Under the pieces are notes generated by a model. It was given only the letters and a program-made list of their open reading frames with translations, did not search any database and was not told where the DNA came from. Of a stretch of 9,663 nt of DNA, positions 1-5,930 are shown in pieces. The position numbers were made by a program, and so were the translations under genes. The first letter of the stretch is position 1. Every line of letters begins with the position of its first letter. The DNA lies in assembly GCA_035656335.1 (NCBI GenBank), contig DASRSS010000191.1:1-9663 (forward strand), written 5' to 3'. This DNA comes from DASRSS01 sp035656335 (lineage in GTDB: Bacteria; Actinomycetota; Actinomycetes; Mycobacteriales; Jatrophihabitantaceae).

Positions 1-1840
1 CCTCCATCGGGCTGAACGCGTGCACGTGCATCTGCGGCGTGCGGCGCTTGACCTCGGCGGCGATGTCGAAATACGCGGTGCCCGGCAGGTCCGGATGGAT
101 GCCGCCCTGCATGCACACCTCGGTCGCGCCGAGCGCCCAGCCCTCCTCGGCACGCCGGCCGACGTCCTCGAGGCTCAGCGTGTACGCGTCCGCGTCGGTG
201 CGCCGTTGCGCGAACGCGCAGAACCGGCAGCCGGTGTAGCAGACGTTGGTGAAGTTGATATTCCGGTTGACGATGTAGGTGACCTCGTCGCCGACCGCGT
301 CCCTGCGCAGGTCGTCGGCCAGCGCGCAGATCGCGTCCAGCTCGGGACCGTCCGCGTGCAGCAGCGCGAGCGCGTCGGCGTCCGGCAGGGTGAGCACGTC
401 GCCCTGCTGCAGCGAGCGCTCGGCGTTGCGCAGCGCGGACGCGACGTCGGCGTCGATGCGCTGCGGCGCGGACGTGCGCGTCGCCTCGGAGCGGACGGCG
501 TCCCAGTCGCCGTACACGCTGTCGAAGTCCTCGCGGCGGTCGGACGTGCGCCCGATCGTGTCGATCTCGGTGTGCAGGTCGGTACGGCCGACGGACCGCG
601 TCGCGCGCCAGGCGTCGTCCGGCTCCTGCCAGGCAATCCCTTGCGGCGTAACGCATTCGCGCGCCAGGCCCGTCTGCGGATCGGCGAGCGCGGTGACGTG
701 CGGGAGGACGCGCGGGTCCAGCCACGGCTCGCCCGCGAACACGTAGTCCGGGTACACGGTGAGCCGCTCGACGAGCCGGAACCCGGCGTCCGCGCTGCGT
801 GCAGCGAGCTCGTCGATCTGTGGCCACGGACGTTCCGGGTTGACGTGGTCGGGCGTCAGCGGCGAGACACCGCCCCAGTCGTCGATGCCGGCGCGCAGCA
901 GCAGCGCGTACTCGTCGCCGATCAGGTTCGGTGGCGCCTGGATGCGGACCGACGGCCCGAGCACCAGCCGGGTGACGGCGACCGTCGCGGCGAGGTCCTC
1001 GATCTCCGCGTCGGCCATGCGCGCCATCGCGGTGTCCGGCTTGGCGCGGAAGTTCTGCACGATCACTTCCTGCACGCCGTTGTAGGCGCGCGCCACCTTG
1101 CGGATCGCGAAGATCGAATCGACGCGCTCGGCCGGCGTCTCGCCGATGCCGATCAGGATGCCGGTCGTGAACGGGACGTTGCTGCGTCCGGCGTCCTCGA
1201 GCACGCGCAGCCGGACCGTGGGGTCCTTGTCGGGTGAGCCGAAGTGGGCGCCGTGCTTGTCCTCGAACAGCCGGCGCGACGTCGTCTCGAGCATCATGCC
1301 CATGCTCGGTGCGACCGGCTTGAGCCGCTGCAGCTCGGCCCAGCTCATCACGCCCGGGTTCAGGTGCGGCAGCAGGCCGGTGCGCTCCAGCACCATGATC
1401 GCCATCGCGCGCACGTACGCGAGCGTGTCGTCGTAGCCGTGCGCGTCGAGCCATTCGCGCGCCTGCGGCCAGCGGTCCTCGGGACGGTCACCGAGCGTGA
1501 ACAACGCTTCCTTGCAGCCCAGCGCGGCGCCCTGCTCGGCGATCGCCAGCACCTCGTCCGGCGAGAGGTACATGGACTCGAGCCGGTTCGGCGTGGTCGC
1601 GAACGTGCAGTAGTGGCAGCGGTCGCGGCACAGCCGGGTGAGCGGGATGAACACCTTGCGCGAGTACGTCACGACGCCCGGACGGCCCGCCGCCTGCAGC
1701 CCCTGGTCACGCACGCGCGCGGCCGTCGTCAGCAGGTCGTCCAGCGCCTCGCCGCGCGCGCCGAGCAGAATCTCCGCCTCGGTCACGTCCAGCGCGACCC
1801 CGTCGCGTGCCCGGCGCAGTGCTCTTCTTAATCCGCTCAA
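1..1840 (-). CDS. fbiC: FbiC, dual radical-SAM Fo synthase (7,8-didemethyl-8-hydroxy-5-deazariboflavin synthase), 3' end cut by window edge
   Basis: This cytoplasmic enzyme makes Fo, the chromophore of coenzyme F420, from 5-amino-6-ribitylaminouracil and L-tyrosine. The 613 visible codons hold a CofG-type half with a radical-SAM cluster motif CRDRCHYC (Cys71, Cys75, Cys78) and the start of a CofH-type half with CYTGCRFC (Cys534, Cys538, Cys541). Conserved stretches such as SPDKDPTVRLR, VVGGV-like Fo-synthase spacing, DDWGGVSPLTPDHVNPERPWP and NRNINFTN closely resemble M. tuberculosis FbiC (about 856 aa), so roughly 230-240 C-terminal residues are missing. I chose the TTG at 1840 because GGGAGGG lies 5 bases upstream and SGLRRALRRARDGV aligns with the start of the conserved region. 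A GTG at 1858 has no ribosome site, and an in-frame stop lies at 1879-1877. Codon 4 is TTA, followed by two AGA codons, which is unusual for this genome. No in-frame stop was found. It probably follows fgd in one transcript or has its own promoter in the 156-base spacer. Confidence 0.96.
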   Translation of the reverse strand, partial: MSGLRRALRRARDGVALDVTEAEILLGARGEALDDLLTTAARVRDQGLQAAGRPGVVTYSRKVFIPLTRLCRDRCHYCTFATTPNRLESMYLSPDEVLAIAEQGAALGCKEALFTLGDRPEDRWPQAREWLDAHGYDDTLAYVRAMAIMVLERTGLLPHLNPGVMSWAELQRLKPVAPSMGMMLETTSRRLFEDKHGAHFGSPDKDPTVRLRVLEDAGRSNVPFTTGILIGIGETPAERVDSIFAIRKVARAYNGVQEVIVQNFRAKPDTAMARMADAEIEDLAATVAVTRLVLGPSVRIQAPPNLIGDEYALLLRAGIDDWGGVSPLTPDHVNPERPWPQIDELAARSADAGFRLVERLTVYPDYVFAGEPWLDPRVLPHVTALADPQTGLARECVTPQGIAWQEPDDAWRATRSVGRTDLHTEIDTIGRTSDRREDFDSVYGDWDAVRSEATRTSAPQRIDADVASALRNAERSLQQGDVLTLPDADALALLHADGPELDAICALADDLRRDAVGDEVTYIVNRNINFTNVCYTGCRFCAFAQRRTDADAYTLSLEDVGRRAEEGWALGATEVCMQGGIHPDLPGTAYFDIAAEVKRRTPQMHVHAFSPME

Positions 1841-1845
1841 GGCGT

Positions 1846-1852
1846 CCCTCCC
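1846..1852 (-). promoter_or_regulatory. Shine-Dalgarno GGGAGGG deciding the TTG start of fbiC
   Basis: On the minus strand GGGAGGG is followed by ACGCC and then TTG at 1840. This strong site at normal spacing is the main reason for preferring the TTG over the upstream GTG at 1858. Confidence 0.75.
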
Positions 1853-1878
1853 GACCACCCCAAAGAACAGGGTGGGTC
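1853..1878 (-). promoter_or_regulatory. Stem-loop in the fbiC leader, abutting its ribosome site
   Basis: On the minus strand GACCCACCC and GGGGTGGTC flank a loop around TGTTCTTT. They form an imperfect stem of about 8 pairs with one bulged C. It ends at the base before the GGGAGGG ribosome site. No U-tract follows, so an intrinsic terminator is unlikely. A structure affecting fbiC translation, or simply a chance G/C pairing, are the alternatives. Confidence 0.35.
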
Positions 1879-1903
1879 AGTCGGGCCGCACGCAAGCTCG
1901 CTG

Positions 1904-1919
1904 CGCTCGCGCGTGAGCG
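1904..1919. repeat. Small inverted repeat CGCTC-GCGCGT-GAGCG in the fgd-fbiC spacer
   Basis: Perfect 5-base arms flank a 6-base loop inside a GCTCGC-rich stretch (about 1893-1919). It sits between the fbiC leader stem-loop and the 41-base hairpin repeat, so most of this spacer can fold. Function unknown. Confidence 0.4.
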
Positions 1920-1934
1920 GGCTCTTCGCGCAGA

Positions 1935-1975
1935 TGGGGGCGCCCCCGCGTGAAAGGGCGTAGCCCGCGGGGGAG
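1935..1975 (+). repeat. 41-base G/C hairpin repeat, copy A
   Basis: The element begins TGGGGG-CG-CCCCC and ends CGGGGGAG. CCCCCGCG (1943-1950) pairs perfectly with CGCGGGGG (1966-1973), giving an 8-bp stem around a 15-base loop that contains AAGGGCGTAGCC. The first G5 run could compete with the last for the same C5 run. It matches copy B (9371-9411) at 32 of 41 bases in the same orientation, with paired changes in the stem. Here it lies in the spacer between fgd and fbiC, antisense to their transcript. It could act as a 3'-end stabiliser or weak terminator for fgd, or be a dispersed intergenic repeat. From memory, similar GGGGG..CCCCC..GGGGGAG hairpins occur between genes in other actinobacteria. 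Confidence 0.8.
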
Positions 1976-1996
1976 CTCATCGCGTTGTGGGTCATC

Positions 1997-3001
1997 TCAA
2001 CCCAAGTTCCGCAGCCGCGGGAGTATTTCGTCGCCGTAGAGGCGGAGGAACTTCTCCTGGTCGGGGCCGGGTGCGTGGAACACCAGGTGGGTGAAGCCCA
2101 GATCCAGGTAGCGCTTGATCTGCTGCACGTGCTCGTCGGGGTCGGTCGAGACGATGAACCGCTTGGCGGTCTGCTCGACGGACAGCTCGTCGGCCAGCCG
2201 CTGCATCTCGACCGGGTCCTCGACACCGGACTTCTGCTCCGGCGTGAGGCCGAGCGCGCCCCAGAAGTGCGTGGCGGCCATCGCGGCGTCCCGGTCGTGG
2301 TCGAAGGACACCTTGACCTCGATCATCATGTCCAGGTCGGTCAGCGCGCGGCCGGCCTTCTCGGCGCCCTCGCGCACGGCGGGCAGCAGCGTGTCGGTGT
2401 ACAGCTCCGGCGCCTTGCCCGAGGTGGTGATGTACCCGTCCCCGACGCGGCCGGCGTACCGCGTCGCGGCCGGACCGGACCCGGCCAGGTAGATCGGCAC
2501 CGGCTGCTCGGGACGGTCGTAGACCGTCGCCTTGTCCGTCCGGTAGAAATCGCCCTCGAACGAGACCCGCTCCTCGCTCCAGAGCTGCTTGATCAGCCGG
2601 ACGGCCTCCCGGAAGCGCGCGAACCGCTCCTTGCCGTCGGGCCATTCGATGCCCAGCGGCACCTCGTTCATCGACTCGCCGGTGCCCATGCCCAGCACGA
2701 CCCGGCCCGGGTACAGGCAGCCGAGCGTCGCGAACGCCTGCGCCACGATCGCCGGGTGGTACCGGAACGTCGGCGTCAACACGCTCGTGCCCATCGTGAT
2801 GCGTTCGGTCGAGGCGCCCAGCGCGGCCAGCCAGGTCATCGCGAACGGGGCGTGCCCGCCGTCGTGCCGCCACGGCTGCAGGTGATCGGACACGAACACC
2901 GAGTCGAAGCCGCACTCCTCGGCGAGCATCCCGTACCGCAGCAGCTCCCGCGGCGCGAACTGCTCGTTGGACGCCTTGTAGCCGAACTTGATCGCGGTCA
3001 T
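1997..3001 (-). CDS. fgd: F420-dependent glucose-6-phosphate dehydrogenase
   Basis: This LLM-class flavin/deazaflavin TIM-barrel enzyme oxidises glucose-6-phosphate to 6-phosphogluconolactone and reduces F420 to F420H2, the main F420 reductant known in mycobacteria. At 334 aa it matches the length of M. tuberculosis Fgd1 (336 aa) and aligns along its whole length (GYKAS.EQFAPREL, GTSVLTPTFRY, LVFHAPG). The active-site residues described for Fgd1 are present: His40, Trp44 and Glu109, plus the sugar-phosphate ligands Lys196, Lys257 and Arg281 (Lys198, Lys259 and Arg283 in Fgd1, shifted by a two-residue gap). That supports a true Fgd rather than a generic LLM oxidoreductase. I chose the ATG at 3001 because MTAIKFGYKAS matches the family start and GGAG lies 7 bases upstream. 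The longer in-frame start at 3064 lies inside guaB3. The ATG overlaps the guaB3 stop as ATGA, which suggests translational coupling. Confidence 0.95.
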   Translation of the reverse strand: MTAIKFGYKASNEQFAPRELLRYGMLAEECGFDSVFVSDHLQPWRHDGGHAPFAMTWLAALGASTERITMGTSVLTPTFRYHPAIVAQAFATLGCLYPGRVVLGMGTGESMNEVPLGIEWPDGKERFARFREAVRLIKQLWSEERVSFEGDFYRTDKATVYDRPEQPVPIYLAGSGPAATRYAGRVGDGYITTSGKAPELYTDTLLPAVREGAEKAGRALTDLDMMIEVKVSFDHDRDAAMAATHFWGALGLTPEQKSGVEDPVEMQRLADELSVEQTAKRFIVSTDPDEHVQQIKRYLDLGFTHLVFHAPGPDQEKFLRLYGDEILPRLRNLG

Positions 3002-4119
3002 CGCGTAGCTCCGGTGACGATCAGCTCCACCTTCTGGAACTCCTTGATGCTGGAGTAGCCGCACTTGCCCATCACCCGGCGGACGGCGCCGAACAGGTTG
3101 CGCTCGCCGGTCGGGTCGTCGGTCGGGCCGGCGATCAGCTCGTCGAGGGTGGGACGGTCGTGCACGCCGCCGGCCAGGTCGACGACGAGCGAGCGCGGCA
3201 CGCGCGGATGCGCCGCCGTCGCGTCCCAGTAGCGGCCGGCGCCGGGCGAGTTCGCGGCGCTCGCCAGCGCCTCGCCGAGCATGACCGCGTCCGCGCCGCA
3301 GGCGAGCGCCTTCGCGATGTCGCCGCCGGTCGCGAGGTCGCCGTACGCGACCAGGTGCACGTACCGGCCGCCGGTCTCGTCCAGGTAGTCACGCCGGGCG
3401 GCGGCCGCGTCCACCAACGCCGTGGCCATGGGGACGTCGATGCCCAGCGCGGCGTGCGTGGTGGAGCCGAGGTGCGCGCCGTAGCCGATGATCACGCCGG
3501 CCGCGCCGGTGCGCATGAGGTGCAGGGCGGTCTGGTAGTTGGTGACGCCGCCGACGAGCACCGGTACGTCGAGGTCGGCGATAAACGTCTTGAGGTTCAG
3601 GCCCGGCTCGCCGCCGTCGGCGACGTGCTCGGCGGAGATCACGGTGCCCTGGATGACGAGCAGGTCGACGCCGGCCTCGAGCACGTGCGGAGCGAGTTCG
3701 AGCGTGTGCTGCGGCGAGAGGCGGACGGCCACGCGCACTCCGGACGCCCGCAGCTCGCCGACGCGGCGGCGCAGCAGTTCGGGCACCAGCGGCGCCGAGT
3801 AGACCTGCTGCAGGGTGGCGTTGCTGCCGTCGAGGTTGGCCAGCTCGGCGTCGGCGTCCTCGTAGCGCGCCCACAGGCCCTCGCCGTCCAGGACCGCGAG
3901 ACCGCCGAGCCGCTCGATCTCGACCGCCGTCGCCGGCGAGACGACCGCGTCGGACGGCGCCGCGACGAGCGGCAGTTCGAAGATGTGCGCGTCGATCTGC
4001 CACGCGGTCGAGACGACCGACGACCCGCGCGTGCGGCGGGTTGGCACGAGCGCGATCTCGTCGAGGTGGTAGCCACGGCGCGCGCTGCGGCCCAGCCCGA
4101 TCTCCACGGTCTCCGGCAT
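2998..4119 (-). CDS. guaB3: GuaB3, IMP dehydrogenase-related paralogue
   Basis: This 373-aa protein is an IMPDH/GMPR-fold TIM barrel without CBS domains and aligns throughout with mycobacterial GuaB3 (VEIGLGRSARRGY, LLVIQGTVISAEHV, NLKTFI, ALHLMRTGAAGVI, RRDYLDETGGRYVH). The loop that carries the catalytic cysteine in GuaB2 (GPGSICTTR) reads GAHLGSTTH here, residues 213-221, with Ser219 where Cys is expected. The DRYF flap dyad is also absent. As far as I recall, M. tuberculosis GuaB3 likewise lacks that cysteine, while some GuaB3 enzymes elsewhere are reported active, so I give no reaction. The ATG at 4119 fits the family N-terminus. A longer frame reaches back to 4215 but adds non-conserved sequence. 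No Shine-Dalgarno precedes 4119, which fits a leaderless message. It follows guaB2 after 156 bases and overlaps fgd by 4 bases. Confidence 0.93.
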   Translation of the reverse strand: MPETVEIGLGRSARRGYHLDEIALVPTRRTRGSSVVSTAWQIDAHIFELPLVAAPSDAVVSPATAVEIERLGGLAVLDGEGLWARYEDADAELANLDGSNATLQQVYSAPLVPELLRRRVGELRASGVRVAVRLSPQHTLELAPHVLEAGVDLLVIQGTVISAEHVADGGEPGLNLKTFIADLDVPVLVGGVTNYQTALHLMRTGAAGVIIGYGAHLGSTTHAALGIDVPMATALVDAAAARRDYLDETGGRYVHLVAYGDLATGGDIAKALACGADAVMLGEALASAANSPGAGRYWDATAAHPRVPRSLVVDLAGGVHDRPTLDELIAGPTDDPTGERNLFGAVRRVMGKCGYSSIKEFQKVELIVTGATR

Positions 4120-4126
4120 GAGGACG

Positions 4127-4132
4127 AGTCTG
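4127..4132 (-). promoter_or_regulatory. Possible -10 element for a leaderless guaB3 transcript
   Basis: On the minus strand CAGACT (compare TAnnnT) ends 7 bases before the guaB3 ATG at 4119, and no ribosome site lies between. That geometry fits leaderless transcription, which is common in actinobacteria. There is no convincing -35 box, so this is tentative. Confidence 0.25.
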
Positions 4133-4240
4133 CCAGCGTGCCGTGCCGGGTGGTGACGGGCACCCCTCTCGCGCGCTTTCGAGGCCACGCCTTCGCTGGA
4201 CGGGGCTGGGTGCACGCGGCGCGGTGGCTAAGGGAAGGCC

Positions 4241-4280
4241 GCCGCCCCGGCGACCGCAGGGCCGCCCCGGCAACCTCAGC
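4241..4280. repeat. Two tandem 20-base units at the 3' end of guaB2
   Basis: GCCGCCCCGG starts at 4241 and again at 4261. The two 20-base units match at 17 of 20 positions, and the second covers the guaB2 stop codon (4278-4276). They lie in the 156-base guaB2-guaB3 spacer, which otherwise holds G/C-rich sequence and no gene. This is probably a small local duplication. Confidence 0.6.
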
Positions 4281-5793
4281 GCAGCGTGTAGTTCGGCGCC
4301 TCGACGGTCATCTGGATGTCGTGCGGGTGCGACTCCTTGAGCGAGGCCTGCGTGATCCGCACGAACTGGCCGCGGGCAGCCAGCTCCGGCACCGTCCGCG
4401 CGCCGACGTAGAACATCGACTGGCGCAACCCGCCGACGAGCTGGTGCGCCACTGCGGCGAGCGGGCCCCGATACGCGACCCGGCCCTCGATGCCCTCCGG
4501 CACCAGCTGGTCGTCACTGGTGACCTCGGCCTGGAAGTACCGGTCCTTCGAGTACGACTTCTTGCCGCGCGAACTCATCGCACCGAGCGAGCCCATCCCC
4601 CGGTACGACTTGAACTGCTTGCCGTTGACGAAGATCAGCTCACCGGGCGATTCCTCGCACCCGGCCAGCAGCGACCCCAGCATCACCGAGTCGGCCCCGG
4701 CCACGATCGCCTTCGCGATGTCGCCGGAGTACTGCAGCCCGCCGTCCGCGATCACCGGCACGCCGGCCGGCTTGCACGCCAGCGACGCCTCGTACACGGC
4801 CGTCACCTGCGGCGCCCCGACACCGGTGACGATCCGCGTCGTGCAGATCGAGCCCGGCCCGACCCCCACCTTCACCGCGTCGGATCCGGCGTCGATGAAC
4901 GCCTGCGCGCCGGCTCGGGTGGCGACGTTCCCGCCGATCACCTGGACGTGCCGGGTGGCCGGATCGGACTTCAGCCGCGCCACCATGTCCAACAGCATCC
5001 GCACGTGCCCGTGCGCGGTGTCGGCGACGAGTACGTCGACCCCCGCGTCGACGAGCGTGGTGGCCCGCTCCCACGCGTCCCCGAAGTACCCGATCGCCGC
5101 GCCGACCATCAGCCGGCCGTGACCGTCCTTGGTGGCGTTCGGGAACTGCTCGGACTTGACGAAGTCCTTGACCGTGATCAGGCCCCGCAGCCGCCCGGAC
5201 GGATCCACCAGCGGCAACCGCTCGAGCTTGTGCTGGCGCAGCAGCGCGGTCGCGTCGTCGTGCGAGATGCCGACCGGCCCGGTGATGAGCGGCATCGGCG
5301 TCATCACCTCGTCGACCTTCGTGCTCGCCCATTCGGCGACGGGGACGAAGCGCAGGTCGCGGTTGGTGATGATGCCGAGCAGCTTCGTCTCGGCGTCCAC
5401 GACCGGCAGCCCGGAGATGCGGTACTGGCCGCACACCTCGTCCAGCTGCTCGAGCGTCGCGTCCGGGCCGATCGTGACCGGGTTCGGGATCATGCCGGTC
5501 TGTGTCCGCTTCACCAGGTCCACCTGGTACGCCTGGTCCTCGATCGACAGGTTCCGGTGCAGCACGCCCAGCCCGCCCTGCCGCGCCATCGCGATCGCCA
5601 TCCGCGACTCGGTCACGGTGTCCATCGCGGCCGACACCAGCGGCACTGCGATGGAGATCTCGCGCGTCAGGCGCGTGGTCGTGTCGACCTCGGCGGGCAC
5701 CACGTCGGTCTCACCCGGCAGCAGCAGGACGTCGTCGTAGGTCAGGCCGAGGGCGGCGAACTTGTCGGGCAGTGTCGACAACGAATCGGACAA
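4276..5793 (-). CDS. guaB: GuaB2, inosine-5'-monophosphate dehydrogenase
   Basis: This enzyme oxidises IMP to XMP with NAD+, the committed step to guanine nucleotides, normally as a cytoplasmic tetramer or octamer. The 505-aa protein has the full family layout: an N-terminal barrel segment (TYDDVLLLPGETDVVP), two CBS domains at about 100-215 (ITNRDLRF, LITVKDF), the catalytic loop GPGSICTTR with Cys317, the phosphate-binding region IADGGLQYSGDIAKA, the flap dyad DRYF with Arg418 and Tyr419, and EGIEGRV. It aligns closely with M. tuberculosis GuaB2, including the C-terminal KESHPHD and MTVEAPNY, but has a shorter N-terminus. The start is TTG at 5793, supported by GAGGAG about 7 bases upstream. 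It is the first gene of the leftward block and is divergent from the ABC exporter. Nothing in the sequence suggests impairment. Confidence 0.97.
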   Translation of the reverse strand: MSDSLSTLPDKFAALGLTYDDVLLLPGETDVVPAEVDTTTRLTREISIAVPLVSAAMDTVTESRMAIAMARQGGLGVLHRNLSIEDQAYQVDLVKRTQTGMIPNPVTIGPDATLEQLDEVCGQYRISGLPVVDAETKLLGIITNRDLRFVPVAEWASTKVDEVMTPMPLITGPVGISHDDATALLRQHKLERLPLVDPSGRLRGLITVKDFVKSEQFPNATKDGHGRLMVGAAIGYFGDAWERATTLVDAGVDVLVADTAHGHVRMLLDMVARLKSDPATRHVQVIGGNVATRAGAQAFIDAGSDAVKVGVGPGSICTTRIVTGVGAPQVTAVYEASLACKPAGVPVIADGGLQYSGDIAKAIVAGADSVMLGSLLAGCEESPGELIFVNGKQFKSYRGMGSLGAMSSRGKKSYSKDRYFQAEVTSDDQLVPEGIEGRVAYRGPLAAVAHQLVGGLRQSMFYVGARTVPELAARGQFVRITQASLKESHPHDIQMTVEAPNYTLR

Positions 5794-5823
5794 CAGCTTC
5801 TCCTCGCCAGCGCCGGTAACGAA

Positions 5824-5829
5824 AGTCTA
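5824..5829 (-). promoter_or_regulatory. Candidate -10 element of the guaB2 promoter
   Basis: On the minus strand TAGACT fits the actinobacterial TAnnnT -10 pattern and lies 30 bases before the TTG start, with the GAGGAG ribosome site between. No good -35 hexamer sits at 16-19 bases. It resembles the CAGACT ahead of guaB3. Confidence 0.4.
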
Positions 5830-5846
5830 GGCGTCAGTGCCATCCC

Positions 5847-5860
5847 CCCGGCAGGCCGGG
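5847..5860. repeat. Perfect inverted repeat CCCGGC-AG-GCCGGG in the divergent spacer
   Basis: Six-base arms surround two bases, in practice a stem with a 4-base loop. It sits upstream of the proposed guaB2 -10 and ahead of the exporter leader. It could be an operator shared by the two divergent units or a plain G/C palindrome. No known regulator site is recognised. Confidence 0.35.
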
Positions 5861-5880
5861 ACAAATGTCAGGGTCGAATC

Positions 5881-5926
5881 GGGGCTTAGCCCCATGGCGC
5901 AAGGCCTGCGTCCTGTTGGAGGCTGA
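5881..5926 (+). promoter_or_regulatory. Exporter leader: hairpin followed by a 10-codon upstream frame
   Basis: A perfect GGGGC-TTA-GCCCC stem (5881-5893) is followed immediately by ATG at 5894, which opens the frame MAQGLRPVGG with a TGA at 5924-5926. That stop is 4 bases before the ATPase ATG, and the tiny frame covers the ATPase ribosome site GGAGG (5918-5922). If translated it would couple to or modulate the exporter, as leader peptides do for some ABC genes. No ribosome site outside the hairpin precedes it and no known arrest motif is recognised, so chance is quite possible. Confidence 0.3.
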
Positions 5927-5930
5927 CCGC

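Noticed and set aside
20..1237. A 405-codon open frame on the plus strand
   Set aside because: It is antisense to fbiC, which has clear radical-SAM motifs. The composition is typical of an antisense shadow.
1841..1858. GTG at 1858 as the start of fbiC
   Set aside because: No ribosome site precedes it. The TTG at 1840 has GGGAGGG at ideal spacing and fits the conserved N-terminus.
1935..1975. Copy A of the hairpin as an intrinsic terminator for fgd
   Set aside because: No U-tract follows on the minus strand, so a classical terminator call is not supported. It is kept as a repeat of unknown role.
1992..2915. A 307-codon minus-strand frame overlapping fgd
   Set aside because: It is out of frame with the well-aligned Fgd sequence and has no family match.
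4120..4215. Longer start of guaB3 at 4215
   Set aside because: The extra 32 residues are unlike any GuaB3 N-terminus, and conservation begins just after the ATG at 4119.
5872..5880. GGTCGAATC resembling a tRNA T-loop
   Set aside because: No acceptor stem, anticodon arm or D arm can be drawn around it, so it is a chance match.
3160..5889. A 909-codon open frame on the plus strand
   Set aside because: It lies opposite guaB3 and guaB2, is Arg/His/Asp/Val-rich low-complexity translation with no recognisable domain, and arises from the strong third-position G/C bias of the true genes.
5865..5930. Longer start of the ABC ATPase at 5865
   Set aside because: The extra 22 residues precede the ABC fold without conservation, and the ATG at 5931 has a clear GGAGG site.
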